A DNA stretch of 64,000 nt from Deltaproteobacteria bacterium (GCA_029262415.1 JAJCZL010000038.1:113073-177072); one strand, 5' to 3'; counted from the stretch's first letter, positions 48,116 through 57,024 are shown. Translations and numbers: made by a program. Notes: generated by a model from the letters alone, not told the origin.

Positions 48116-49675
48116 ATGTCGGCAAATAAAGACTACGTACAGATATTCGACACCACCCTGCGCGACGGGGAACAGTCGCCGGGCTGCACCATGAATGTAG
48201 AAGAGAAGGTCACCATCGCACGCCAGCTCGAAGCGCTCGGTGTGGATGTGATCGAAGCCGGGTTCGCCGCTGCATCCCCGGGCGATTTTGAGTCGGTGCG
48301 GCGTGTCGCAGAGGCGGTCAAAGCGCCCGTCGTCCTGAGTCTCTCGCGAACCCGAGAGGCCGATATCGACCGTGCGCTCAAGGCGGTCGAGAAGGCCGCG
48401 AACCCAGGACTTCACGTCTTTATTGCGACCTCCGATCTGCACATGGAGCAGAAACTCGGCATGTCGCGCCAAGAAGTGATCGACGCCGCGGTTTGGGCGG
48501 TCGAGCGCGCCCGCCGGCACGTCGACCACGTCGAGTTCTCGGCCGAGGACGCATCGCGTAGCGATATCGATTACATGTCGCAGGTCTTTGGCGAGGTCAT
48601 TCGCGCCGGGGCGTGTGTGTGCAACGTGCCCGATACCACCGGCTATGCCGCCCCAGCGCAGACACGCGAGTTGTTCGCGCGTCTACGCGAACAAACACCC
48701 GGTGGCAAAGATGTCGTGTGGAGTGCGCATTGCCACAACGATCTCGGCTTGGCGGTTGCCAACTCGCTGGCGGCAGTTGAAGGCGGCGCGCGTCAAGTCG
48801 AGTGCACGGTTAACGGTATCGGTGAGCGTGCGGGAAACACCTCGCTGGAAGAGGTCGTCATGGCGTTGGAAACACGCCGTGACTATTTTGGGGTGTCGAC
48901 CCATATCGTCACTGAGCAGATTTATCCCTCCAGTCAGTTGCTGGCCAAGGTAATCGGCGTCCCGATCGCACCGACCAAACCGATCGTCGGCGATAACGCG
49001 TTTGCGCATGAGGCCGGGATTCACCAGGACGGCGTGCTCAAGAACGTGCTTACCTACGAGATCATGCGACCTGAAAGGGTCGGGCGTGTCAGCAACACCT
49101 TGGTGCTCGGCAAACACTCTGGCCGTCACGCCTTTGCTGAGCGTCTGAAAACACTCGGTATAGATTTGCAGCGCGTCAACGTTGCCGAGGCGTTCGATCG
49201 CTTCAAGGCGCTTGCCGATAAGAAGAAAGAAGTTTACGACGAGGATCTGTTTGCGATCGTCGCTGAGGGGGGCGAAGCCGAAGTCGGTACCCGCTACCGG
49301 CTGATCGATGTGAGAGTGTCTTCTTCGCTGGGGGGTAAGCCGGTTGCGCAAGTCACGATAGGGATCGACGGTAAGCCGGTTGACGCTGAGTTCTCGGGTG
49401 ACGGAGTGATTGATGCCTGCTACAGCGCGATCAAAAAGGCTACCGGCGTAAATCCCCGCCTCGAGCGTTACCAAGTGGCGGCGATAACCGGCGGAACCGA
49501 CGCGATCGGCAACGTGACCTGTGTGTTGCGCTTCGGCGATCAAGTCGTGCGCGGCCACGGCGCGCACACCGATATCATCATGGCCAGCGCCTACGCTTAC
49601 GTTGACGCTTTGAACCGGCACGAGTCGCGGACCGCGGGCGGCGGCGACGGTGGGGGCCGCGAGATCGGGCCATGA
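48116..49675 (+). CDS. leuA: 2-isopropylmalate synthase
   Basis: 519 residues from ATG 48116, with GAGGAA six bases upstream. The TIM-barrel domain has DTTLRDGEQSPGCTMN near residue 11, SAHCHNDLGLAVANSL (metal His pair) and ECTVNGIGERAGNTSLEE. The C-terminal LeuA regulatory domain (about 385-510) binds leucine for feedback inhibition. First committed step of leucine synthesis. It is under the leader described above. Confidence 0.98.
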   Translation: MSANKDYVQIFDTTLRDGEQSPGCTMNVEEKVTIARQLEALGVDVIEAGFAAASPGDFESVRRVAEAVKAPVVLSLSRTREADIDRALKAVEKAANPGLHVFIATSDLHMEQKLGMSRQEVIDAAVWAVERARRHVDHVEFSAEDASRSDIDYMSQVFGEVIRAGACVCNVPDTTGYAAPAQTRELFARLREQTPGGKDVVWSAHCHNDLGLAVANSLAAVEGGARQVECTVNGIGERAGNTSLEEVVMALETRRDYFGVSTHIVTEQIYPSSQLLAKVIGVPIAPTKPIVGDNAFAHEAGIHQDGVLKNVLTYEIMRPERVGRVSNTLVLGKHSGRHAFAERLKTLGIDLQRVNVAEAFDRFKALADKKKEVYDEDLFAIVAEGGEAEVGTRYRLIDVRVSSSLGGKPVAQVTIGIDGKPVDAEFSGDGVIDACYSAIKKATGVNPRLERYQVAAITGGTDAIGNVTCVLRFGDQVVRGHGAHTDIIMASAYAYVDALNRHESRTAGGGDGGGREIGP

Positions 49676-49687
49676 ATCGGAGCCAAG

Positions 49688-50446
49688 GTGCGAGTCAAGG
49701 CTGTTGTTGAATACTTGGGGTCGGCGCATTCGGGCTGGCAGTTCCAACCCGATGTGCCGACCATCCAAGGTGATCTCGAACGTGCACTCGAGATTAAGCT
49801 CGGACGGTTTATCCGTGTATACGGGTCGGGCCGCACTGACGCAGGGGTCCACGCGCTCGCGCAAGTCGCGGCGTTCGAGGTTCCCGACGATACCGATCTT
49901 TTCCGGCTGACCGCCTCGCTTAACGGGCTGACGCCCAGACAGATTTCGATCGTGTCGTTGCAGGCGGTCGCCGCGGATTTCGATCCACGCCGTGGCGCAT
50001 ACGCGCGGACGTATCGCTACACGATTGTCCACGGCCGACCGGCTTCACCGCTTCTGGACGATCGTGCATGGCATCTCACGCAACGTGTAGATATGGCGGT
50101 GCTCGAACACTCTGCGCAGGCCGTCATCGGACGTCATGATTTCCGGGCGTTTCGCGCTTCTGACTGTGAGTCGCTGACGAGCGTGCGCGAAATTTCTGTC
50201 AGTCAGTGGGCGGCTCCCGACCCAAGTACGCTGGTGTATGAGGTCACGGCCAACGCCTTTCTCAAGCATATGGTCCGTGCGTTGGTCGGGACCATGGTCG
50301 ATTGCGCGACCGGTCGTATGAGCGTCGGAAGTATGGAAAGACTACTCAAAGGCGCTGATCGTAGCCAGGCGGGACAGACCGCTCCTGCAAAGGGCTTGGT
50401 CTTGGTCCGTATCGACTATCCCGACGTGGCTCAATCGGCAATTTAG
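49688..50446 (+). CDS. truA: tRNA pseudouridine(38-40) synthase
   Basis: 252 residues from GTG 49688. VEYLGSAHSGWQFQPD at the start, catalytic Asp in GSGRTDAGVHALAQVA near residue 55, RTYRYTI and FLKHMVRALVGTMVD near the end. It modifies the anticodon arm of tRNAs. It lies 12 bases after leuA and is probably co-transcribed. Confidence 0.97.
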   Translation: MRVKAVVEYLGSAHSGWQFQPDVPTIQGDLERALEIKLGRFIRVYGSGRTDAGVHALAQVAAFEVPDDTDLFRLTASLNGLTPRQISIVSLQAVAADFDPRRGAYARTYRYTIVHGRPASPLLDDRAWHLTQRVDMAVLEHSAQAVIGRHDFRAFRASDCESLTSVREISVSQWAAPDPSTLVYEVTANAFLKHMVRALVGTMVDCATGRMSVGSMERLLKGADRSQAGQTAPAKGLVLVRIDYPDVAQSAI

Positions 50447-50474
50447 GCGAGCGGCGGACCCGGCAGTAAGTGGA

Positions 50475-51164
50475 CTAGAGATCGCTGCCGAACTGCGTTT
50501 TGACTGCTGATCGGAAAGCGTTCAGGGCGCGTTCGTTGATCAGGGCTTTGGTCCCGACGTAGCTCGTCATGTCGAGAGTGCAAAGTCGTTTTGCTTCGGC
50601 GCGGACCACGTCGTGTAGGCGATCGCTTCCGACAACTTGGTCGAGGTATCCGACCGTTACTGCTTCTTCCGGGCTGAACATCGCTGCCGTCGTGATGCGT
50701 GAGAAGCCGTCTGGTGTCAGCCGGTGTCTGGCTATCTCGATCGCAAAAGCCGGCACGGTGAGTCCGATTGCGACCTCGTTCATCCCGATTCGCCACGGCC
50801 CTTCAATGCCGATACGAATGTCGGACGCCATCATCAAGAATGCACCCATGGGGTAGGCGTGGCCGGTACACGCGCATACCACTGGTCGGGAAAATGCCAG
50901 CAACCGCTCGATAAGGTGTGCACCCGCAAGCAGCATACTGCGAACCTCATCACCCGAGCGGCTGAAGGTACTCATATCGAACCCTGCTGAGAAAATCCCC
51001 TCGCGCCCCGCCAGCACCGTGACGGCACCTGCTGACTCGGCCTTATCCAGTGCTTGGTCGATCTCGCCCATCAGCTCGACGGACATCGCGTTGACCTTGC
51101 CGTCGTCGAGTGTGATCCATGCGATCCCGTCGTTGATTTCGATCTGCACATTCACGGATTTCAT
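50475..51164 (-). CDS. enoyl-CoA hydratase/isomerase (crotonase) family protein
   Basis: 229 residues. Oxyanion-hole segments are AGREGIFSAGFDMSTF and GHAYPMGAFLMMASDIRIG; the helix after them (GMNEVAIGLTVPAF) carries a Glu. It is shorter than typical 260-residue crotonases. Substrate unknown. ATG 51164 is chosen because GGAGG lies eight bases upstream; an in-frame ATG at 51179 overlaps that site. Divergent from a TetR gene with shared operators, so expression is probably controlled by it. Confidence 0.85.
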   Translation of the reverse strand: MKSVNVQIEINDGIAWITLDDGKVNAMSVELMGEIDQALDKAESAGAVTVLAGREGIFSAGFDMSTFSRSGDEVRSMLLAGAHLIERLLAFSRPVVCACTGHAYPMGAFLMMASDIRIGIEGPWRIGMNEVAIGLTVPAFAIEIARHRLTPDGFSRITTAAMFSPEEAVTVGYLDQVVGSDRLHDVVRAEAKRLCTLDMTSYVGTKALINERALNAFRSAVKTQFGSDL

Positions 51165-51169
51165 CGTGC

Positions 51170-51228
51170 TTGCCTCCATATAGACCGGTCACTATAATAC
51201 CTGCGGAGCCTATAGACCAAGTGGTCTA
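51170..51228. promoter_or_regulatory. shared promoter/operator region of the crotonase/TetR divergon
   Basis: Plus promoter: TTGCCT (51170-51175), 17 bases, TATAAT (51193-51198). Minus promoter: TTGGTC (51220-51215), 18 bases, TATAGT (51196-51191). Two operator-like palindromes: TAGACCGGTCACTA (51181-51194, centre GACCGGTC) and a perfect TAGACCA-AG-TGGTCTA (51213-51228). The sites overlap both promoters, so one dimeric repressor could shut off both genes. Confidence 0.6.
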
Positions 51229-51251
51229 GTGTCAAAAACGGAGACCGTGCC

Positions 51252-51803
51252 TTGGCCAACGCCCCTAAACATAAGGAAAAATTGGTTCGCACCGCGATGC
51301 GGCTCTTTCGTCGGCAGGGCTACGCATCCACGGGTTTGCAGCAGATCCTCGAGGAGAGTGAAACACCGAAAGGTTCACTTTATCACTACTTCCCGAACGG
51401 CAAGGAGGGCTTGGGCGAAGCCGCGGTCATCGAGGCTGGAAAACTCGTGCGCACCACGCTCGAAGGGTTGGCCGCGCGTCATCCCGACCCAAAGGCTTTC
51501 TTGAGAGGGTACTGCGCAACGATGGCGGGGTGGATGGCGGAATCCGGTTATCGATCGGGCTGCCCTGTTGCCACAACTCTGCTCGAGAACGCACCGCAAT
51601 CCCCGGCCATTACCAAAGCCGGCCGCGCAGCCATCGACAGTTGGATCGCAGTTGTTGCCGAGGTGTATTCGAGGTCAGGGATACCGCAGCGCGAGTCTAG
51701 CAGTAAGGCACAGCTGGTCATCGCGGCGATGGAGGGCGCTCTGATTCTGTCGAGGGTCGGCAAATCAAAGCAACCGATCCTCGAGGTCGCGAAACTGATC
51801 TAA
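51252..51803 (+). CDS. TetR family regulator (LmrA/YxaF-like)
   Basis: 183 residues from TTG 51252 (GGAGA eight bases upstream). The N-terminal helix-turn-helix (LFRRQGYASTGLQQILEES, then KGSLYHYFPNGKEGL) is typical TetR. The C-terminal part contains YRSGCPVATTLLENAP, the pattern of the LmrA/YxaF subgroup. Expected to bind the nearby palindromes and release them on binding a small, probably hydrophobic, ligand. Convergent with the YhhN gene. Confidence 0.9.
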   Translation: MANAPKHKEKLVRTAMRLFRRQGYASTGLQQILEESETPKGSLYHYFPNGKEGLGEAAVIEAGKLVRTTLEGLAARHPDPKAFLRGYCATMAGWMAESGYRSGCPVATTLLENAPQSPAITKAGRAAIDSWIAVVAEVYSRSGIPQRESSSKAQLVIAAMEGALILSRVGKSKQPILEVAKLI

Positions 51804-51809
51804 GTAATC

Positions 51810-52439
51810 CTACGAAACCGTCGAAGCCAGTACGAGTTGGGCCGCGTAGTAAAGGGGCGTTCCCCACAGTTTGTTGACGAATGCAGGTTCGACGAAGCGG
51901 TCGCGTGCGACGGAAATATCTGAGGCGTAGAAGGCCGAAGCACCGACCAGAACCAATAGGTTACCGGCAGCCGCAACGCTGCCCGCGGCGGCGACGACCA
52001 TCGCGGAGATGACTACTACGTAGGCGCGCGCGACCGCGCGCATTCGAGCCGGAATTCTCGGTCCCAACCCGCGAAAGATAAAGAAGCCTACTGCGGCTAC
52101 TACGATTGCCGCAACCAGCGCTGCCGTGGTGTCGAGCCCGCGCATCCAGAACGCCGCAGCATAGGCGATATGGCCGAGCAGAAAACTCACGACGCCCGCT
52201 TTGAACACCAGCGGCCGATCGCGCGGGATCAGCAACACATCGCCGAGCCAGGCAAGCACGAGCCCCACGAACAGCGCGCGACCGTAGGGCGTATCCATCG
52301 CCCCCGCGCTCCAAGCGCTCAAAAGGAAACCTGTCGAAGCCAAGGGTTTGAACACCCATATCCCACGGCGAGAACCCACGTACTCGGCCCATAGCTTTGC
52401 TGCGACGGCGATGGCGGTGATCAAGACGTAGATAGTCAT
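51810..52439 (-). CDS. YhhN/TMEM86 family membrane protein (lysoplasmalogenase-like)
   Basis: 209 residues with about eight membrane helices. Conserved acidic motifs of the family are seen: FKPLAS near residue 30, LAWLGDVLLIP near 63, and GASAFYASDISVARDRF near 168. Animal TMEM86 proteins cleave vinyl-ether lysolipids; bacterial activity is less clear. Preceded by a 52-residue ORF on the same strand. Confidence 0.85.
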   Translation of the reverse strand: MTIYVLITAIAVAAKLWAEYVGSRRGIWVFKPLASTGFLLSAWSAGAMDTPYGRALFVGLVLAWLGDVLLIPRDRPLVFKAGVVSFLLGHIAYAAAFWMRGLDTTAALVAAIVVAAVGFFIFRGLGPRIPARMRAVARAYVVVISAMVVAAAGSVAAAGNLLVLVGASAFYASDISVARDRFVEPAFVNKLWGTPLYYAAQLVLASTVS

Positions 52440-52470
52440 ATCTCTTGCACACCTCTCCGTGGTAAGGCCT

Positions 52471-52629
52471 TCAGTTGCGTGCCTGGCCGAGCAGCGCCGT
52501 CTTCAGCGACGACTTGTACGGCAGCTCAGGCCGGGCGGGCCGGGGTAGTTCAAACACTGCGCCCGTTCGCGCGTCGATCTCACCATCAGCGGTCAGAGCG
52601 GCGAGTCCTCCGTGCGGGTCTTCGGGCAT
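52471..52629 (-). CDS. small conserved-looking ORF upstream of the YhhN gene, unknown function
   Basis: 52 residues from ATG 52629 to TGA 52471, with an in-frame TAA just upstream, so the start is bounded. The product is soluble: it begins MPEDPHGGLAALTADGEIDA and ends LPYKSSLKTALLGQARN. It lies 31 bases before the YhhN gene on the same strand, so the two may be co-transcribed. I do not recognise it and codon composition is the only support. Confidence 0.4.
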   Translation of the reverse strand: MPEDPHGGLAALTADGEIDARTGAVFELPRPARPELPYKSSLKTALLGQARN

Positions 52630-52806
52630 GGGCGGTTATCGCCTCGATCAGACGCCACGACAAACCGCCACGACCCAGCGGCAGCGGGCGTGGAAAATCG
52701 ATGTGTAACCAACGGCGGTCAGCGGCGTCACCCAAGGTAGGCCGGACAACCCCGTGCTTAATATACCCGGCTTAGTGGCCGGTGATGCCTTAGGAGGCTA
52801 CCTGAA

Positions 52807-53061
52807 GTGAAAAAGACCAATGTTATTCTTATGTCCGCTGCTATCGCCGGGCTGTTGCTCGGCGCCGGTTCACCGACAACCGTGCACGCCGACGACGCTG
52901 CCAAAGGGGAGTGCTGGGGAATCAACGCCTGTAAGGGCACCGGCGACTGCGCAGGCAAGGGCCACTCCTGCGCAGGTCAGAACCAGTGTAAGGGCAAAGG
53001 TTGGGTCAAGGCGACCAAGGCCGAGTGCGACGAGCAAGGCGGCGAGTTCAAGGCCGGCTGA
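52807..53061 (+). CDS. small secreted six-Cys peptide, BufA2/bufferin-like metallophore
   Basis: 84 residues from GTG 52807, with AGGAGG nine bases upstream. The signal peptide runs to about residue 28 (ending VHA). The mature part has six Cys (36, 42, 48, 55, 61, 74) in the arrangement ECWGINACKG, DCAGKGHSC, GQNQCKGKGW, then AEC. This resembles BufA2-type bufferins, copper-binding periplasmic peptides whose Cys are modified by a DUF692 (MNIO) enzyme. No DUF692 or partner gene is adjacent, so modification is uncertain. Confidence 0.72.
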   Translation: MKKTNVILMSAAIAGLLLGAGSPTTVHADDAAKGECWGINACKGTGDCAGKGHSCAGQNQCKGKGWVKATKAECDEQGGEFKAG

Positions 53062-53064
53062 GTC

Positions 53065-53093
53065 GACGAGGACCTAGTCCTTGGTCGGTTTTT
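53065..53093 (+). terminator. intrinsic terminator of the Cys-peptide gene
   Basis: GACGAGGAC (53065-53073), loop CTA, GTCCTTGGTC (53077-53086, one bulge), then TTTTT (53089-53093). The loop contains the stop codon of the converging rarA gene. Confidence 0.55.
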
Positions 53094-54438
53094 CTTTCGG
53101 CCTGGTTGCGCTGAAAAACCGCTTTTCCTTGATCCGTTCCGGTAGGTAATCGCGCATGGCGGCCTGGTCTTCGCGGCCGTGGGCGTAGACGTAGTCTTTG
53201 CCGTAACCGAGTTCTTTCATGAGCCCGGTTGGTGCGTTGCGCAGGTGCATCGGCACCGGCAGCGCACCGCTTGCGCGTACTTCGGCAGCCGCCGCGCCTA
53301 GAGCCGCGTAGGAAGCGTTAGATTTGCGCGTCGCCGCTAGATAAGCGACGCCGTGCGCGAGGTTGATGCGGGCCTCGGGCAGGCCGACGAAGTGTACGGC
53401 GTCCCTGACCGCGATCGCGAGTGACAGAGCATTTACGTCGGCCAGCCCGACGTCTTCGCTCGCGAACACGACCATTCGCCGCGCGATGAACATCGGGTCT
53501 TCGCCGGCCTCCAACATACGGGCCAGCCAGTACAGCGATGCATCGATCTCGCTCGCGCGCATGCTCTTGATAAAGGCGGAGATTACATTGTAGTGTTCTT
53601 CGCCTGCGCGGTCGTAAAGCAGGGCCTTGGTCTGCAAGCCTTCTTCGGCATGCGCGAGAGTGATGCTAGTGCCGTCGCCATCGATGTTTGCGAGTGCGAG
53701 CGCCGCGGCTGCATCCAACGCTCCCAGCAGTGTGCGCGCGTCGCCGTGGGCGCGCTCGGATAGGAACGCGCGCGCGTCTTCGTCGATCGTGAGATGGTAG
53801 CTGCCGAGACCGCGTCCGGTGTCACTCAAGGCCCGGTCAACAAGAACTGCGAGGTCGGTGGCGGCGAGTGGCTCGAGTACCACAACCCGGCAACGCGACA
53901 GCAGTGGGCCGATGATCTCGAACGACGGGTTCTCCGTCGTTGCGCCGACCAGCACGACGGTGCCGTTCTCCACGTGCGGAAGGAACGCGTCTTGTTGTGC
54001 CTTGTTAAACCTATGTATCTCATCGACGAACAACAACGTGCCGCGATCAGAGACCCGTCTGCGTTCTTGCGCGCGCGCGATCACCTCGCGAACGTCCTTG
54101 ACGCCCGACAAGACCGCGGAGATCGATTCGAATGCGTGTTCTTCACGCCCTGCGAGCAAACGGGCAATAGTAGTCTTGCCGCTACCGGGCGGTCCCCAGA
54201 GGATGCACGAGCTGAGGGCTCCGCCTCTCAACATGCGTCCGAGATAGGAGGCCTCCGACAACACCCCCGATTGTCCGACCAGTGCGGCCGGCGAGCCGGG
54301 CCGCATACGCTCGGACAACGGTGCGCCGGCAATCATCTGGGTAGGCGTGGTGTTGTGTTCATCGCCTGTCCGACCTGTGGGGTTATCGGCCTGCCCGCCG
54401 CCCGCGTCGAACAGGCCGCCTTGTCTGCGGGTAGCCAC
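53074..54438 (-). CDS. rarA: replication-associated recombination protein RarA/MgsA
   Basis: About 454 residues. LSERMRPGSPAALVGQ at the start, Walker A GPPGSGKTT, Walker B TLLFVDEIHRFNKAQQDAF and GATTENPSFEI sensor, then the MgsA C-terminal domain (SALYWLARMLEAGEDP-like IDASLYWLARMLEAGEDP, ARRMVVFASEDVG). AAA+ ATPase acting at stalled replication forks. The frame is open to 54489, but that would overlap the divergent nadK; GTG 54438 (ATRRQGGLFD) fits the family N-terminus. Confidence 0.93.
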   Translation of the reverse strand: MATRRQGGLFDAGGGQADNPTGRTGDEHNTTPTQMIAGAPLSERMRPGSPAALVGQSGVLSEASYLGRMLRGGALSSCILWGPPGSGKTTIARLLAGREEHAFESISAVLSGVKDVREVIARAQERRRVSDRGTLLFVDEIHRFNKAQQDAFLPHVENGTVVLVGATTENPSFEIIGPLLSRCRVVVLEPLAATDLAVLVDRALSDTGRGLGSYHLTIDEDARAFLSERAHGDARTLLGALDAAAALALANIDGDGTSITLAHAEEGLQTKALLYDRAGEEHYNVISAFIKSMRASEIDASLYWLARMLEAGEDPMFIARRMVVFASEDVGLADVNALSLAIAVRDAVHFVGLPEARINLAHGVAYLAATRKSNASYAALGAAAAEVRASGALPVPMHLRNAPTGLMKELGYGKDYVYAHGREDQAAMRDYLPERIKEKRFFSATRPKEKPTKD

Positions 54439-54467
54439 GGAGCCGAGACTAGCATAGGAAAACGGGG

Positions 54468-55391
54468 ATGCCCCGTGCCAAAAAGACACGCATGAAGACC
54501 GTCGGGATCGTCGTCCGCCCGGGCGCGCCCGACGTCGCGCTGCGTGCGCAGAAGCTGGCCGCGTGGCTGGAGGAGCGCAAGTGCCGGGTGCTTGCCCACC
54601 GAGACTGGGCGGGCAGCCGGGCCGCTCGCAGCGTTGTTGCCCGCGCGCAGATGATGCGGTCGGCCGATCTCGTCGTGGTTCTCGGCGGCGATGGCAGCCT
54701 GCTCGGCGTCGCCCGCTTGTCGGGTCGCTCGCCGGTTCCGGTCGTCGGCATCAACCACGGCGACTTCGGCTTTCTGACCGAGTCGGACCGTGGAAATCTT
54801 TACGCGACGATGGAGCGGATTCTATCCGGCGACTTCACGATCGAAAAGCGCTTGATGCTTGCGGCCGAGATCCGCCGCGGCGACAAGCGCATCGTGCGTG
54901 CGCAAGCGCTGAACGACGCGGTAATCACCCGCGGCAGTGTCTCGCGAATGCTTACACTCGAAGCGGCGGTGAACGGCGCGCATCTCACCACCTACCAAGG
55001 CGACGGATTGATCGTTGCGACGCCGACCGGCTCGACCGCGTATTCGCTGTCGGCAGGTGGACCGGTTGTCGACCCCTCCATGCGGGCGTTGCTCATCACC
55101 CCGATTTCGCCTCACACTCTGACCAGCCGCCCGATCGTGCTTGACGACCGCGCACGCGTGTCGATCTCGATACCGCCCGGTTGCGATGATGCCGTCCTCA
55201 CACTGGATGGCCAAGAAACCTTTGAACTCCGCGGTGGAGATGCCGTTGTGGTCACCCGCTCCGCCAACCACGCTGCGATCGTGAACGCCGGAAGCGGGGG
55301 GTTTTACGAGGCCCTGCGCCGCAAGATCAACTTCGGCGTGCGCGGCGCCACCAGTAAGCGGAGCAATCGCGCGAAAAACTCAGGCGACTAG
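54468..55391 (+). CDS. nadK: NAD kinase
   Basis: 307 residues (ATG 54492 is an alternative start). VVVLGGDGSLLGVAR is the GGDG phosphate loop near residue 72, GINHGDFGFLTE follows, and TPTGSTAYSLSAGGPVV is the NAD-binding signature near 188. It phosphorylates NAD to NADP using ATP. AGGA precedes the start. Its last codons overlap the converging flippase-like gene by four bases. Confidence 0.96.
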   Translation: MPRAKKTRMKTVGIVVRPGAPDVALRAQKLAAWLEERKCRVLAHRDWAGSRAARSVVARAQMMRSADLVVVLGGDGSLLGVARLSGRSPVPVVGINHGDFGFLTESDRGNLYATMERILSGDFTIEKRLMLAAEIRRGDKRIVRAQALNDAVITRGSVSRMLTLEAAVNGAHLTTYQGDGLIVATPTGSTAYSLSAGGPVVDPSMRALLITPISPHTLTSRPIVLDDRARVSISIPPGCDDAVLTLDGQETFELRGGDAVVVTRSANHAAIVNAGSGGFYEALRRKINFGVRGATSKRSNRAKNSGD

Positions 55392-56266
55392 TCTTTGCAG
55401 TGCTTCCCCTCTTGGTGGGCGAGCGATGCGCGCGTCAACTCGCCTAGGCCGATACCCAAACACGGCAATGCGACCACACCTTGCGCGATCAGGGTGAGCA
55501 GCTGGATGGCATTCAGCACGATCCCGTAGGCCACCGCATCGGCTTCGGGTACTCCGTACAGGCCGAGCGCGACTACGCAGGCAACCTGAAACACCCCGAT
55601 CATGCCGGGCGGGTTAGGCAGTGCGGTGCCGACGCCGATCGCTACAAAAATTACCAGCGCAGCAGTGAACGGTAGGTCGAAACCAAAGCCGAGGATGAGT
55701 ACGTAGCTCGAAAGTATCGGCAGCGTCCACAGAACCAGGGTTACTAAGAAAACCGTCGCGACGAGCCTGCGGTTGGGGAGAATGCTGAGGCCTTCGCGCG
55801 CGTGCTCCAAGGTCTTGAGCATAGCCTTGCGTCCGCCTTCGGGAAGAATGCACCCGACCGTCGCGTCAAAGAACTCGCGGCCGCGCAGCCAAAAGCCGAC
55901 CACCAAGACCAACAGAACCGCGAAGATCGTCAGACTTGCGGCCGATGCCTTCCACGCCCAGTGCGGCAGGTCGGTCGAGAGCAGCGTGACGTGGATGAAC
56001 AGAACCAGCACCGCCGCGTCCATCATCTTTTCAAACACCCAGTTACCGACGATCGCCGACACGGATAACCCCGACTTCCACGACATCAGTAGCGGGCGCG
56101 CCGGCTCACCGAGTCGAAACGGCAGGACGTTGATGAGCATGTAGGCGGCCGAAACCACCAGCCAAGCCAGTGAGTAAGGAATCGAGGCAAGCGGCGAGAG
56201 TTCGATCTTCCAACGCAACGCGCGCAGAAGTTGAATGGCAAAACTGATCAGTACGGCTGGAACCAA
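55388..56266 (-). CDS. lysylphosphatidylglycerol synthase TM/UPF0104 family protein, N-terminus unresolved
   Basis: 292 residues from TTG 56266, with about eight membrane helices, PFRLGEPARPLLM (family loop) and LPNPPGMIGVFQVA near the end. Family-like sequence continues upstream in the same frame for about 44 residues to around 56400 (first helix LLGVAIGAACLWVAL), but no ATG, GTG or TTG occurs there before a stop at about 56444. The true start may be non-standard, or the frame may be joined to gpmA by frameshifting at an A7 run. May move lipid-linked sugars or lipids. Confidence 0.72.
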   Translation of the reverse strand: MVPAVLISFAIQLLRALRWKIELSPLASIPYSLAWLVVSAAYMLINVLPFRLGEPARPLLMSWKSGLSVSAIVGNWVFEKMMDAAVLVLFIHVTLLSTDLPHWAWKASAASLTIFAVLLVLVVGFWLRGREFFDATVGCILPEGGRKAMLKTLEHAREGLSILPNRRLVATVFLVTLVLWTLPILSSYVLILGFGFDLPFTAALVIFVAIGVGTALPNPPGMIGVFQVACVVALGLYGVPEADAVAYGIVLNAIQLLTLIAQGVVALPCLGIGLGELTRASLAHQEGKHCKD

Positions 56267-56400
56267 ATAGCGCTTGTCGAGTGCGGCGAGCGCGGTGCCG
56301 ACCTCAGAGAGGTCGACCTCGTGCAGCGCAACCCACAGGCACGCCGCGCCGATCGCGACGCCGAGCAGCGCGCGCGGCGTCGCCGAGGCGGTGCGCGGTT

Positions 56401-57024
56401 CTAGGGCTCCAGGGTTTTTTTGGATGTGACTTTCCCCGACTCGTCAAACTCATAGACGATAGGAACACCTGTAGCGATGTTCAGTTCCAGCACTTGTTTG
56501 TGGGTGAGTCCATCAAGAGCCATGACAATCGAGCGCAGGCTGTTGCCGTGCGCGGCGACGAGTACGGTGTTCCCGGCGGCAAGGTCGGCGCGGATATGCT
56601 CGTCAAAGTAGGGGAGCGTTCGTGCGGCGGTCATCTCCAGGCTCTCGCCGTCGGCTCCAGGCGGCGGCACGTCGTAACTGCGACGCCAGATGTGCACCTG
56701 CTCGGCGCCGTATTTTTCAGCGGTCTCAGCCTTGTTGAGTCCCTGCAAATCTCCGTAGTGGCGCTCGTTGAGGGCGACGTCACGCGTGATCGGGATGTCG
56801 GGCCGGCCGAGTTCCTCGAGTATGATGGCCAGCGTATCTTGGGCGCGGACCAATTCCGATGTGTAGGCGTTGGTGAATTTCAGCCCGGTTCGGGCGAGCG
56901 CGCGCCCGGCGCGGTGGGCCTCTTCACGGCCGAGCACCGTGAGCGGGACGTCCACCCATCCGGTAAAGCGGTTTTCCAGATTCCATTGCGATTGGCCGTG
57001 GCGAACCAAGACTAGCGTTGACAA
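56401..57024 (-). CDS. gpmA: 2,3-bisphosphoglycerate-dependent phosphoglycerate mutase
   Basis: 207 residues. [20 protein letters not shown] carries the phosphorylated His near residue 9; [14 protein letters not shown] and [12 protein letters not shown] provide the remaining active-site residues. It interconverts 3- and 2-phosphoglycerate. The last codons contain seven A in a row, followed at once by the family-like sequence of the flippase gene in the -1 frame. Confidence 0.96.
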   Translation of the reverse strand: MSTLVLVRHGQSQWNLENRFTGWVDVPLTVLGREEAHRAGRALARTGLKFTNAYTSELVRAQDTLAIILEELGRPDIPITRDVALNERHYGDLQGLNKAETAEKYGAEQVHIWRRSYDVPPPGADGESLEMTAARTLPYFDEHIRADLAAGNTVLVAAHGNSLRSIVMALDGLTHKQVLELNIATGVPIVYEFDESGKVTSKKTLEP

